Source of the DNA: Ardenticatenaceae bacterium
GTDB taxonomy: Bacteria > Chloroflexota > Anaerolineae > Promineifilales > Promineifilaceae
Assembly (NCBI GenBank): GCA_020634215.1
Contig: JACKCD010000059.1
Location: 1-35,967, forward strand
Direction of reading: 5' to 3'
Length of the DNA stretch: 35,967 nucleotides
Position 1 is the first letter of the stretch. The number at the start of each line of letters is the position of its first letter. Shown here in pieces: positions 16,242 to 24,253 of the stretch. A program made the translations under genes and the position numbers. Under the pieces are notes generated by a model that had not been told where the DNA came from, did not search any database, and saw only the letters and a program-made list of their open reading frames with translations.

Positions 16242-16580
16242 CTAGAGCAGAAACCAGAAAAGCAGGGAGAGGAGCAGGATGTTGCTGAAAAAGGGGGCGT
16301 TGGAAAGCCAGGTGGTGAGGGTGGAAACGGCCGTTTCTACCCAGCCCAACCCCGTCATTACCTCACTGTTATATTGCCGATACCCCCAAACAAGCAGCCC
16401 GATTAGAAAAACGCCACCTAGCCCAAGCTGGGCATATTCCCAAATGCGCCAAAAAGGAGAAACAGGTTCCTCCGCTTCCAGCAGCGCGGGGTCAGGCTCC
16501 GGCATGGGCTGGCCGCAGTGGGGGCAGATAGCGTCATCTATGTCGGTATACCAACGGCAGTTGGGGCAAGCATGAACCAT
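16242..16580 (-). CDS. Zinc-ribbon membrane protein of unknown function
   Basis: This 112-residue protein opens with a zinc-ribbon: C-P-N-C near residue 5 and C-P-H-C near residue 19, fifteen residues apart. A short acidic linker and two hydrophobic helices follow (about 55-73 and 95-112), the last running to the C terminus. Small zinc-ribbon proteins with one or two membrane helices are common and mostly uncharacterised. It starts 43 bp from the divergent crotonase-family gene. Confidence 0.7.
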   Translation of the reverse strand: MVHACPNCRWYTDIDDAICPHCGQPMPEPDPALLEAEEPVSPFWRIWEYAQLGLGGVFLIGLLVWGYRQYNSEVMTGLGWVETAVSTLTTWLSNAPFFSNILLLSLLFWFLL

Positions 16581-16623
16581 GAGGGGAGTATAACAAAGAA
16601 AAAAATTCTGCTAAACTTTGTTT

Positions 16624-17403
16624 ATGAATGAGGAATTGATTTTTTCGGTAGCAGATAATGTGGCGGTCATTCAGGTGAATCGGCCGGGGGCGCGGAATGC
16701 GCTAAATTGGGCGGCGCAGGAGGGGTTTGCCCAGGCAGTAACGGCCGTTTCTGCCGACCCCACCCTTCGCGCCCTCATCATCACCGGCAGCGGCACGCAG
16801 TCGTTTGTCGCTGGGGGCGATTTAAAAGAGTTGAACAACCATGCTGACGCGGAATCGGCGCAGCGGCTTTACAAGGTGATGAACGAGGCGTTGCAGCAGC
16901 TAACCATGCTGCCTATTCCCGTCATTGGCGCGGTCAATGGGGATGCTTTTGGCGGCGGTTGTGAGATTTTGACGGCGTGTGATTTACGCATAGCCAGCGA
17001 AAACGCCCGTTTTTCCTTTGCCCAAATACGAAATGGGCTGACGACGGGCTGGGGTGGGACGGGGCGATTGGTGCGGCTGCTGGGGCAAAGCCGGGCGATG
17101 GAACTGCTGCTGACGGGGCGCGTTTTTTCGGCGGCTGAGGCGCAGCAAATGGGGTTTGTCCATCGGTTGACGGCGGAGCCAGTGCTGGCGGCGGCGCAGG
17201 CGTGGGCGGCGGAGTTGGTTGCACTGCCGCGTGGAGCGTTGGCGGGGCTGAAGCAGTTGGTGGGGGCGGCGGGGGAACGGCCGTTGGCAGAGGTCAATGC
17301 CCTGGAACAACAGCTTTTTGCCGAGCTATGGCCGCAGCCGGATCATGTGGAAGCAATGCAGGCGTTTGTAGAGAAACGGCCGCCGGTGTTTAACAGAGAA
17401 TAG
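16624..17403 (+). CDS. Enoyl-CoA hydratase/isomerase (crotonase) family protein
   Basis: The ATG at 16624 (M-N-E-E-L-I-F-S) is chosen over the TTG two codons upstream. The 259-residue product has the crotonase fold: the oxyanion-hole segments A-G-G-D-L-K-E and D-A-F-G-G-G-C-E, and W-G-G-T-G-R-L-V-R-L-L-G. The first catalytic glutamate of classical hydratases (E144 in rat) is present as E114 in G-G-G-C-E. The second (E164, in P-E-I) is replaced by Gln, Q134 in F-A-Q-I-R. That points away from straightforward enoyl-CoA hydration and towards an isomerase, hydrolase, lyase or low-activity member. No other beta-oxidation gene is nearby. Confidence 0.88.
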   Translation: MNEELIFSVADNVAVIQVNRPGARNALNWAAQEGFAQAVTAVSADPTLRALIITGSGTQSFVAGGDLKELNNHADAESAQRLYKVMNEALQQLTMLPIPVIGAVNGDAFGGGCEILTACDLRIASENARFSFAQIRNGLTTGWGGTGRLVRLLGQSRAMELLLTGRVFSAAEAQQMGFVHRLTAEPVLAAAQAWAAELVALPRGALAGLKQLVGAAGERPLAEVNALEQQLFAELWPQPDHVEAMQAFVEKRPPVFNRE

Positions 17404-17463
17404 CGATTGGAGATTGGAGATTATGAACCTTCACAATCGCCAATCACCAATCCCCAATCCCCA
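17403..17463. repeat. Heptamer dyad (GATTGGN units)
   Basis: The left arm (17403-17422) has tandem G-A-T-T-G-G-A units. The right arm (17431-17463) has four units of the complementary C-C-A-A-T-C-x. It fills the whole gap between the crotonase-family gene and the methyltransferase gene and runs into the latter's start codon. Confidence 0.6.
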
Positions 17464-18218
17464 TGTACGACCAAATTGCCCGTTTTTATGATTTGACCCA
17501 CGATGCCCTGACCGAAGATGTGCCGCTGGTGGTGCAATTGGCGCAGGAGAGTGGCGGCGCGGTGCTGGAATTGGGGGGCGGTACGGGGCGATTGTTGTTG
17601 CCGCTGGCGCGGGCGGGTTGCCACGTCGTCGGTGTGGACAATTCGCCGGGGATGTTGGCGCGGGCGGCAGCGCGGTTGGCGCGTGAGCCGGATGCGGTGC
17701 GGGAGCGGGTGACACTGTTGCAGCAAGATTTTACGCAGTTGGCGGTAGGGCAAGCTCGGTTTGGGCTGGCGGTTGTGCCATACAACACCTTTTTGCATTT
17801 GGATACGGGGGCGAAGCGGGCGACTTTGCGGCGGGTGGCGGGGTGTTTGGGGCAGAACGGCCGTTTGTTTCTCGACCTTGCCAATCCGTTTTGGCTGGCC
17901 GACATGGACGAGGCGGAGCCGGAATTTGTGCTGGAAAATGAGCTGATTGACCCCGAAACGGGCGAAACCGTGCGGCAATGGTCGCGGGGCGGGGGGGATG
18001 GTGGGGCGCAGACGGTGCGGATTGAATGGCGGTATGAGGTGGTGGGTGGGGGAGAAGAAACGGCCGTTTCTGCCCTTTACCATTACCTTTTCCCCCATGA
18101 ATGGGAGTTGCTGCTGCGGCAAACGGGGTTTCAGTTGCAAAAGCAGTGGGGTGATTATGACGCGACTCCGTTTGGCGAAGAACAACCCCGCTTACTGCTG
18201 CTGGCACAAAAGCGTTAA
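17463..18218 (+). CDS. Class I SAM-dependent methyltransferase
   Basis: This 251-residue protein has motif I V-L-E-L-G-G-G-T-G-R-L-L-L-P-L-A (about 36-50), the acidic end of strand 2 in V-V-G-V-D-N-S-P-G-M-L, and a motif near L-A-V-V-P-Y-N-T-F-L-H-L. An N-terminal Y-D-Q-I-A-R-F-Y-D is common in small-molecule methyltransferases of this type. A beta-rich insertion follows at about 155-215. The acceptor is unknown. The ATG begins inside the right arm of a heptamer dyad and has no Shine-Dalgarno sequence. Confidence 0.85.
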   Translation: MYDQIARFYDLTHDALTEDVPLVVQLAQESGGAVLELGGGTGRLLLPLARAGCHVVGVDNSPGMLARAAARLAREPDAVRERVTLLQQDFTQLAVGQARFGLAVVPYNTFLHLDTGAKRATLRRVAGCLGQNGRLFLDLANPFWLADMDEAEPEFVLENELIDPETGETVRQWSRGGGDGGAQTVRIEWRYEVVGGGEETAVSALYHYLFPHEWELLLRQTGFQLQKQWGDYDATPFGEEQPRLLLLAQKR

Positions 18219-18225
18219 TCAAGAA

Positions 18226-18390
18226 GCTTATTGAAAAGATTTGTTTATTCGTTTTTCATTCGTTGATACTTTTTGCACAGCGACAACGAATAGCAACAAA
18301 TAAACGAATGATTGTCTCCCTTGATTGCCAGACTATAACCCTGCCCATTACCAGATTCAATCCACGTTTATCCGCGTTTGTCCGCGTCTT
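18226..18390. repeat. Tandem-unit repeats downstream of the methyltransferase gene
   Basis: Two blocks are seen. At about 18237-18310, T-T-T-A-T-T-C-G-T-T units and their complements (A-A-C-G-A-A-T, A-A-A-C-G-A-A-T-G) can pair. At 18361-18390 there are three 10-base units T-C-C-x-C-G-T-x-T-x. Both lie between convergent genes. Confidence 0.45.
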
Positions 18391-18394
18391 GTTT

Positions 18395-19384
18395 TTAGAG
18401 CTTAAGGCTCATCGCGGGTTCTGGGTCGGCATCGGCCAAGCCAGTGCGAACAAAGAGCCAGGGCATGAAGTAGCTGATGAGCAGCAGGGTGAAGCCATAG
18501 CGAATGAAGCGCAGAATGCTGCCTAGCCACAGGGGGTCTTCTGGGAAGATGAGGCGCAGCCCAAACCAAGTGCCAAATACGATGATGATGCCGACGAGGT
18601 AGCGCACAATTCGCTTCCAGGTGGGGCCATCGCTGCGGAAGCGGATGCGGCTGCCTTCGAGCAGTGTGCCAATGATGAGGCCGGTTAAGGCGCTAACGCC
18701 GGTGACAACATCGTCTATGCCTTCGCGCTCGGCAGCGGGAATCATCTCTGCCCAAGGGACGTTACTGTTGGGTTGGCCGATGATGAGGAGTCCGATGAGA
18801 TAAACGGCCGTTAACCCCGCCGGAACCATCAACGCATAAAACAGTCGCTGCCCCAAAATCCGCTTGCGGAATCCCGCTTCATAGCGCCGCCGCCAAATCA
18901 GGAAGGCAGCAAACAGCAGTGCGCTCAGCAAAAACCCGAGGATGGTGTCGTGGATAAAATGAACACCCAAATAAATGCGGCTTAGTGCCATTAGCAAAAT
19001 GGCGATAGCTGCCAGCAGATAGACCCACCCTTTGCCACTCCAATAGGCTAGGTAAGTGTAGAAAATGGTGGACATTTGTACGTGGCCGCTGGGTATCCCA
19101 TAACGGCCGTCATCGCCCGTGCCAAGGGTGCTGTCTAGCCAAAATGGCCGTGGGCCGCGAAAAAATTGCTTGCTAAAACCGTTGATGGTGGCTGTTATTA
19201 AAAAGAGGTTGAGCAGATAGATGCTGGTGCGTTTGTTCACGCTCCAGTACAGGAGGGGAAGAATAAGTAAGTAAAACTCCACGGTACCCAATTGGCTGAG
19301 CAGTTCCATAAAGCCGCGTAATTGTGGATATGTTTGCTGTAACCATCGTGTCACATCCAGGCCAAATTGCCAGATCGGTTCCAT
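18395..19384 (-). CDS. PAP2-family membrane phosphatase
   Basis: This 329-residue protein has about eight hydrophobic helices. The three PAP2 phosphatase motifs are in order: K-Q-F-F-R-G-P-R-P, P-S-G-H-V-Q and S-R-I-Y-L-G-V-H-F-I-H-D. They hold the arginine, lysine and two histidines of the active site. Members dephosphorylate lipid phosphates such as phosphatidate or undecaprenyl pyrophosphate on the outer face of the membrane. A C-terminal extension with three or four more helices (about 210-329) is longer than in minimal PAP2 proteins. The substrate cannot be told. Confidence 0.88.
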   Translation of the reverse strand: MEPIWQFGLDVTRWLQQTYPQLRGFMELLSQLGTVEFYLLILPLLYWSVNKRTSIYLLNLFLITATINGFSKQFFRGPRPFWLDSTLGTGDDGRYGIPSGHVQMSTIFYTYLAYWSGKGWVYLLAAIAILLMALSRIYLGVHFIHDTILGFLLSALLFAAFLIWRRRYEAGFRKRILGQRLFYALMVPAGLTAVYLIGLLIIGQPNSNVPWAEMIPAAEREGIDDVVTGVSALTGLIIGTLLEGSRIRFRSDGPTWKRIVRYLVGIIIVFGTWFGLRLIFPEDPLWLGSILRFIRYGFTLLLISYFMPWLFVRTGLADADPEPAMSLKL

Positions 19385-19474
19385 GTGTATGTTCCTTTGC
19401 TTGGTAATTAATTGGTCTGTGCCCCCAAGCCACAGCCATTCTGTGTCTCTTCTTCCCCAACAATTGTAGCGGTT

Positions 19475-19852
19475 TTATTCGGCCATCGTCAACACAAGCA
19501 CGAGGGAAACCAGCCCATTGCAAGCGTAGAGAGCAAGTAACCAGAGTAGGGTGAGGAGAAACGGCCGTTTCCATCGTTTATACCCAATCCAATCTCGCAA
19601 TGATTCACTATACCAGGTCATACCAACCATCCACACAATCCCGATCACAAACCACACAAAACGGCTAAACCCATTTGTCGTTTTGGTGTGCCACCCTGGC
19701 AAGAAAATAGCCGGATTTTTAACCGCCCACAGCCCAAACAAAACAATCGTGTCATGCGTAACAAATCCCAAATAGACGATAAGAGCCATTACAATCAGCC
19801 ACAGCAGAAAGTATTTTAGCCAGAATGGTAAACGATCAATTTGTTGAACCAT
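19475..19852 (-). CDS. Small membrane protein of unknown function
   Basis: From the ATG at 19852 the product has 125 residues and about four hydrophobic helices, with a basic loop Y-K-R-W-K-R-P before the last. A longer frame starting with GTG at 19939 would cross the intrinsic terminator of the ABC permease operon and is rejected. No ribosome-binding site is evident, so the exact start is uncertain. I do not recognise a family. It follows the peptide-importer genes on the same strand, but after their terminator. Confidence 0.55.
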   Translation of the reverse strand: MVQQIDRLPFWLKYFLLWLIVMALIVYLGFVTHDTIVLFGLWAVKNPAIFLPGWHTKTTNGFSRFVWFVIGIVWMVGMTWYSESLRDWIGYKRWKRPFLLTLLWLLALYACNGLVSLVLVLTMAE

Positions 19853-19854
19853 AT

Positions 19855-19893
19855 AAAAAAGAGAGTTATGGCTTAGGATGAAGCCATAACTCT
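19855..19893 (-). terminator. Intrinsic terminator of the peptide-importer operon
   Basis: Arms 19862-19874 and 19881-19893 (AGAGTTATGGCTT and its complement) match perfectly around a 6-base loop. On the minus strand the stem is followed by a run of T (19855-19860). It lies 36 bp after the second permease gene. Confidence 0.85.
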
Positions 19894-19928
19894 GCACATA
19901 CAAACGCGGAAAATACAGTAAAAAGAAA

Positions 19929-20855
19929 CTATCGGCCACGCAAACGTGGGTCTAAAGCATCCCGTAGCCCATCGCCGATAAAGTTGACGCTAAGTACGGT
20001 TAATGAGATAGCAAGCCCTGGCCAGATAACCCGTGTGGGCGTTAATTGCAAGAAATCTTTGCCGTCGAAGAGCAGTCGCCCCCACGTGGGAAAGTCCGGC
20101 GGGAACCCAAGCCCCAGAAACGACAGTGCAGATTCCGTCAAAATAGCACTTGCCACACCTAAAGCTGCTGCCACCATAACCGGGCTTAACACGTTGGGGA
20201 AAATATGCCGTCCAATAATGCGGTGTTGCCGCGTGCCAATGCTGATTGCTGCCGTTACGAACTCCTGCTGTTTGACGGATAACACCTCACCACGCACAAC
20301 ACGTGCTGTTTGCATCCAGCTCGTGATCCCGATCACGATGACCATTAACAAGAAGATGCCCGTTTCTGGACCAAATGCAGTACGCAAAGGCTCTCGAAAT
20401 AACATTAAGATAACGAGCAGCAGCGGCAAAATAGGAAGCGCAAAAAACATATCAGTTAGCCGCATCAGCGGACCATCCATGCGCGGAAAATATCCTGCAA
20501 TCAGGCCAATCATTACCCCGATAGTGAGGGAGATCAACATCGCTGTAAAGCCCACCGCCAATGAAATTCGCCCCCCTTCAAGCATGGATGCAAGCAGATC
20601 ACGACCCAGATTATCGGTACCAAGCGGATGGGCAATGGTTGGGGCTTGGTTGGCTACCAATGGGTCTACATATTGCGAATCTACAGTCCAGATATAGGGA
20701 CCTAGCAATACGGCCAGCACAAAAAACAACAAAATGCTCATACCGATAAGAGCCCCTTTATGTTTTCTATACTGGAACCATACGTCCATCCACATGGAAC
20801 GGTGTTTGTGTGAGGTTGTCTCAACTAAAGTTGTGGGTGCGCTTGTTGTAGCCAT
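19929..20855 (-). CDS. Peptide-type ABC importer permease, OppC/DppC family
   Basis: This 308-residue protein has a cytoplasmic N terminus, a first helix at about 36-57 and five more helices. Family marks are H-P-L-G-T-D-N-L-G-R-D-L-L-A-S-M-L and the ATPase-contact loop A-A-I-S-I-G-T-R-Q-H-R-I-I-G-R-H-I-F-P-N. It ends D-P-R-L-R-G-R. It pairs with the OppB-type permease 18 bp upstream to form the channel for oligopeptides or similar solutes delivered by the lipoproteins at 22101-26089. No ATPase subunit gene is in the window. Confidence 0.92.
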   Translation of the reverse strand: MATTSAPTTLVETTSHKHRSMWMDVWFQYRKHKGALIGMSILLFFVLAVLLGPYIWTVDSQYVDPLVANQAPTIAHPLGTDNLGRDLLASMLEGGRISLAVGFTAMLISLTIGVMIGLIAGYFPRMDGPLMRLTDMFFALPILPLLLVILMLFREPLRTAFGPETGIFLLMVIVIGITSWMQTARVVRGEVLSVKQQEFVTAAISIGTRQHRIIGRHIFPNVLSPVMVAAALGVASAILTESALSFLGLGFPPDFPTWGRLLFDGKDFLQLTPTRVIWPGLAISLTVLSVNFIGDGLRDALDPRLRGR

Positions 20856-20873
20856 GTTTACTCTCCTTGTAAA

Positions 20874-21887
20874 TTAGTCGTACCGGATACGGGGGTCTAG
20901 CAGCCCATAAGCCACATCGGCCACAATGTTGAAAACCACGATGAGGATGGCGAAAATAAAAACAAGGGTTTGTACGGTGGGAATATCTGACCCCTGAATG
21001 GCAATAATCAACAATTGCCCCATGCCATTGATTCTAAAAATTTGCTCGGTGATGATTGCCCCAGCAAAGATACCGGGAATCCCTAGAGCCATGAGCGTAA
21101 TTACTGGAATCAGGCTGTTACGCAAGACATGAATGAGCAGAACTACTCGTTCGCGTAGCCCTTTGGATCGTGCTGTCCGCACATAGTCTTGGTTGAGATT
21201 GTCTAATACAGATGACCGGGTGAAGCGGCTAAGCTGGGCGGCATTGAAAAATGACAGCACAATGATGGGCATGATCATTTGTTTTATCTGAAAGATAAAG
21301 CTCTCCCAGTCAGTAACTTCATGCATTGTATTGTAGAAGGAAGGAAACCAGCCTAGCTTGACGCTGAAAATAATGATCATGAGCAGCCCGGTGAAAAAGG
21401 TGGGCACTGAATAGCCAACCATGGAGAAAAATGTTCCAAGCTGGTCAAACCATGAATATTGCTTGTAGGCAGAAATGACGCCGACTGGTACCGCAACTAA
21501 GATGCCTAAAATATAGGCTGAGCCGAGTACCCACAAAGTTTGTGGTATCCGCTGCACAATTAAGTCTGTAACGGGACCACGTGTTTGCCATGAGACAATG
21601 CGTGTTCGATTGGCTGCATCACCAATGGAAATGCCTGTGGCTTGGTCAAGCCAGCTAAGTGGTTCATAGACAACAAATTGCCGTAGCCATAGCAAATATT
21701 TAATGTGGAAGGGTTTATTGAACCCCAACGCTTCGCGAATTTGCTCGCGCACTTCGGCCGGCACAGTAAGGGGCAAACCGGACGTTGGATCCCCCGGTGC
21801 CAAGTCCAAAATAGCAAAAATGACAAAACTGATCACTAGAAGCGTTGGAATGGCAATTAATAAGCGTCGAATAATGAATCTGCCCAT
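20874..21887 (-). CDS. Peptide-type ABC importer permease, OppB/DppB family
   Basis: This 337-residue protein starts M-G-R-F-I-I-R-R-L-L-I-A-I-P-T-L-L-V, the standard OppB first helix. It continues with D-L-A-P-G-D-P, a long extracytoplasmic region with a W-Q-T-R-G-P insert, the contact loop R-T-A-R-S-K-G-L-R-E-R-V-V-L-L-I-H-V-L-R-N-S-L-I-P and the ending D-P-R-I-R-Y-D. It comes 213 bp after the first binding-protein gene, beyond a terminator hairpin, so expression probably depends on read-through. A short inverted repeat, ATGGTTA-AA-TAACCAT (21905-21920), lies just upstream. Confidence 0.93.
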   Translation of the reverse strand: MGRFIIRRLLIAIPTLLVISFVIFAILDLAPGDPTSGLPLTVPAEVREQIREALGFNKPFHIKYLLWLRQFVVYEPLSWLDQATGISIGDAANRTRIVSWQTRGPVTDLIVQRIPQTLWVLGSAYILGILVAVPVGVISAYKQYSWFDQLGTFFSMVGYSVPTFFTGLLMIIIFSVKLGWFPSFYNTMHEVTDWESFIFQIKQMIMPIIVLSFFNAAQLSRFTRSSVLDNLNQDYVRTARSKGLRERVVLLIHVLRNSLIPVITLMALGIPGIFAGAIITEQIFRINGMGQLLIIAIQGSDIPTVQTLVFIFAILIVVFNIVADVAYGLLDPRIRYD

Positions 21888-22039
21888 GTTTTTATTACCC
21901 CATGATGGTTAAATAACCATGACTAATGCAATTTTGCAACAAGCTTTGTGATGAAAACAAAGTCTACGGATTAAAAGAAGAACGGGGGTTTTTGGAAAAG
22001 TATTTAGTTTTGTAACATACCCTTCAGAGAGCATGCTTG

Positions 22040-22083
22040 TTGAAAAACAGGCCTTGTCTGTCTAGACATGACAAGGCCTGTTT
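22040..22083 (-). terminator. Terminator/attenuator between binding-protein and permease genes
   Basis: Arms 22045-22058 and 22070-22083 (AAACAGGCCTTGTC and its complement) match perfectly. The 11-base loop contains the palindrome TGTCTAGACA. On the minus strand five T residues follow. Partial termination here would make binding protein in excess over permease. Confidence 0.8.
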
Positions 22084-22100
22084 AAACCTAAACGTTAACT

Positions 22101-23936
22101 TTAGCCGCTGGATACAGTCCAGTCAGCAATATTCCACAACTCAGAATCCCAGGGGTTGATACGGCCACCCAAGACACGGTTGGAGAAACCACTCACCGAA
22201 CCACGATACGTTAACGGAAGGACAACGTAGTTTTGTACGATGTGGTCATTCAAAGCCTTGACTAACTCTTGGCGTTTGGCTTGATCACCCTCGGCATTAA
22301 GTTGGGCAAGGAGGTCATCGTATTCGGGGTTGCAGTAACGCGGAACGTTACCCCCAAACCAGTTGTTGGCTGCACCACTAACATTCTCACAGGTGTAGTT
22401 AGACAGCAATGAAGCAAAGTCCTGGCCAGCAGCACCACTGGTGTACATTTCAACATCGGTGTAGAACTTGCCATAGGTGTCGGGGCTAGCGACATCACCA
22501 CCAAAGTACACGGCGGCATCAATGTTACGCAGTTCGGTTTCAACACCGATTTCAGCCCACCATTGCTTGATAAACGCTTGATAACCCTGGCGGACAGCAT
22601 TCGTTGAGGTTTGGTAGACAATGCGAAGCGGAATGCCATCCTTCTCGCGAATGCCATCGCCATCGGTGTCTACAATACCAGCTTCATCTAACAGAGCCTT
22701 AGCACCCTCGATATCTTGGTTACAAGGATCATTTGCCGTGGAGACAAAAGCAGGAGGCCCAGGAACGTAGTTGCAGCTTGGCAAGCCAGATCCCGCATAA
22801 CCAAAATTAGTCAAGGTAGTGCGGTCAATCGCCATTGACAGTGCCTTACGAACGTTGATGTCAGAGAGGAACGGATGGGGGTTGTTGCCGTCCATATATT
22901 CGGAGCGGTTGTCACCCAATGCAGGGTCTGGGTTCGTAAAGTTAATCACAATACGCTCAATGCTGGTAGCACGAGCAGATTGTACGGTACCTTTACCACT
23001 GAGCTGCATTTGTGCCAACACTTCGGGAGCAACCTGGAGGTTCCAGGAATAATCAGATTCACCCGTTTCCAAAACGGCACGAGCGGCTGCTTCAGCATCA
23101 CCACCACCCTTCAGGAAAACGCTAGAGAAATAGGGTTTGTTGGGGTCACGGTAGTTGGGGTTGATGTCATATAGCACTGAGTCATTGGGCAGGAACTCGG
23201 TTACCATGTAGGGGCCAGTACCAATGGGTTTGAAGGATTCTTCCGTACAACCAATGGCATTGGCACCAACGCAATTTTCCCACTGTGCTTTTTGAATGAT
23301 GGGGGAGGCGTAGCTGATGAATGGTTTGTAGGGGAAGGGGGTGGGAGCTGCAAAATTGATCTTGATGGTCAAATCATCAACGGCTTCCATATTGCTAACG
23401 TCAGAAAAAAGGTCGTTTTGCGTACAACCGGTGTCAGGATTGGAACAGAACTCATAGGTGAAGATGACATCGGCACTGGTAACGGGAGTGCCATCTGACC
23501 AGAGCAGTCCTTCTTTGAGTTTCCAGGTAATGGACATAAAGTCGGCAGCAAAACCACCGTTTTCGATGGTGGGGATTTCTTGTGCCAAGACAGGGAACAT
23601 TTCGCCCTGTGGGTTGTAGCGGGCTAATGGTTCGATGACGATAGCTGAGGTTTCCTGTTCTTTTGTCCCACCGGAAAGGTAGGGCATGACATTTGAGGGG
23701 GCTTGCCACAGGAAGAAAGTGAGCTGATCACCTTGACCCCGTTGGGTTTGGACAACGGTTTCGGTCACGGTTTCGGTTACAGTTTCGGTTTCAGTGACGA
23801 CACGGGTTACTTCCACGGTGTCCGTCTCGGTGACGGTTTCGGTGACAACGCGGGTTACTTCAACAGTTTGAGGCTGACAAGCAGCCAAGATCATGGCTCC
23901 GACCAAAATAAACAGCAATAATGCGCTCTTTTTCAT
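22101..23936 (-). CDS. Peptide-type ABC importer substrate-binding lipoprotein (copy 1)
   Basis: This 611-residue family 5 solute-binding protein begins with a lipoprotein signal peptide, lipobox L-A-A-C with lipidated C20. A repetitive linker of about 45 residues follows (V-E-V-T-R-V-V-T-E-T twice, then V-T-E-T units). The mature domain has W-K-L-K-E-G-L-L-W-S-D-G-T-P-V-T-S-A-D-V, D-I-N-V-R-K-A-L-S-M-A-I-D-R and an EF-hand-like loop D-T-D-G-D-G-I-R-E-K-D-G, and ends in an A-D-W-T region. It is a close paralogue of the product at 24254-26089. The ligand is likely a peptide or similar organic solute. GGAGGAGAT lies just before the ATG. The gene has its own promoter and terminator. Confidence 0.92.
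   Translation of the reverse strand: MKKSALLLFILVGAMILAACQPQTVEVTRVVTETVTETDTVEVTRVVTETETVTETVTETVVQTQRGQGDQLTFFLWQAPSNVMPYLSGGTKEQETSAIVIEPLARYNPQGEMFPVLAQEIPTIENGGFAADFMSITWKLKEGLLWSDGTPVTSADVIFTYEFCSNPDTGCTQNDLFSDVSNMEAVDDLTIKINFAAPTPFPYKPFISYASPIIQKAQWENCVGANAIGCTEESFKPIGTGPYMVTEFLPNDSVLYDINPNYRDPNKPYFSSVFLKGGGDAEAAARAVLETGESDYSWNLQVAPEVLAQMQLSGKGTVQSARATSIERIVINFTNPDPALGDNRSEYMDGNNPHPFLSDINVRKALSMAIDRTTLTNFGYAGSGLPSCNYVPGPPAFVSTANDPCNQDIEGAKALLDEAGIVDTDGDGIREKDGIPLRIVYQTSTNAVRQGYQAFIKQWWAEIGVETELRNIDAAVYFGGDVASPDTYGKFYTDVEMYTSGAAGQDFASLLSNYTCENVSGAANNWFGGNVPRYCNPEYDDLLAQLNAEGDQAKRQELVKALNDHIVQNYVVLPLTYRGSVSGFSNRVLGGRINPWDSELWNIADWTVSSG
23751..23870. repeat. Tandem repeat encoding the V-T-E-T linker (copy 1)
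   Basis: Imperfect 6- and 12-base units of the type G-T-T-T-C-G-G-T-x-A-C-G (plus strand) encode the Thr/Glu/Val linker of the lipoprotein. A matching block is at 25905-26020, so linker length could change by slippage or recombination. Confidence 0.7.
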
Positions 23937-24015
23937 TATCTCCTCCAGAAGAAATTAAGAACAAATGTTTAGGAAATTGTGCAGGCTACTTGAGTGCGTT
24001 TTGTGATAGGCACTT

Positions 24016-24031
24016 CCTCCTCTGTTGAATA
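24016..24031 (-). promoter_or_regulatory. Conserved leader block of binding-protein copy 1
   Basis: The minus-strand block TATTCAACAGAGGAGG lies 80-95 nt upstream of the lipoprotein ATG and is identical to 26170-26185 in the leader of copy 2, while the flanks have diverged. It contains a strong Shine-Dalgarno-like AGAGGAGG with no convincing gene behind it. Confidence 0.4.
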
Positions 24032-24103
24032 TAAAGTTTTAAAGTTTGCGTTTACAAAATGCACAGCAAAATTTTGCAAACGTTGAAAATTTAACGTGTT
24101 GGG

Positions 24104-24133
24104 AATATACCACAACGCATTTTGTGTTGTCAA
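24104..24133 (-). promoter_or_regulatory. Predicted promoter of binding-protein copy 1
   Basis: On the minus strand -35 TTGACA (24128-24133) and -10 TATATT (24104-24109) are separated by 18 bases. It lies about 170 bp upstream of the ATG, leaving a leader of about 160 nt. The same boxes and spacing precede copy 2. Confidence 0.75.
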
Positions 24134-24189
24134 CTGAATGCTATAGACTTGATTACACCATTTTGACTCTGTTTTGACACGCAAAAGAC

Positions 24190-24230
24190 GTATAAAAAAA
24201 GCCTTGTGCAAGCAATTGCACAAGGCTTTT
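24190..24230 (-). terminator. Intrinsic terminator of binding-protein copy 2
   Basis: Arms 24197-24211 and 24216-24230 (AAAAGCCTTGTGCAA and its complement) match perfectly around GCAA. On the minus strand seven T residues continue from the stem. It lies 24 bp after the stop of the upstream paralogue. Confidence 0.88.
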
Positions 24231-24253
24231 CTATGGTAATGATATATTAACGT

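Noticed and set aside
17421..18185. 254-residue open frame on the minus strand opposite the methyltransferase gene
   Set aside because: Its sequence is rich in P, R, H and Q with no fold-like pattern, and it is the complement of a clear methyltransferase. It is a shadow frame in G+C-rich DNA.
19853..19939. N-terminal extension of the small membrane protein to GTG 19939
   Set aside because: It would run through the permease operon's intrinsic terminator and overlap the permease stop; the conserved-looking part begins at ATG 19852.
19984..20697. 237-residue plus-strand open frame opposite the OppC-type permease
   Set aside because: It is the antisense of conserved permease motifs and its composition (S, T, I, N runs) is not protein-like.
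23969..24013. 15-codon leader peptide (GTG start) behind AGAGGAGG in the copy 1 leader
   Set aside because: The spacing from the ribosome-site motif to GTG is only about two bases, and the reading frame is not kept in the copy 2 leader, so only the nucleotide block is conserved.
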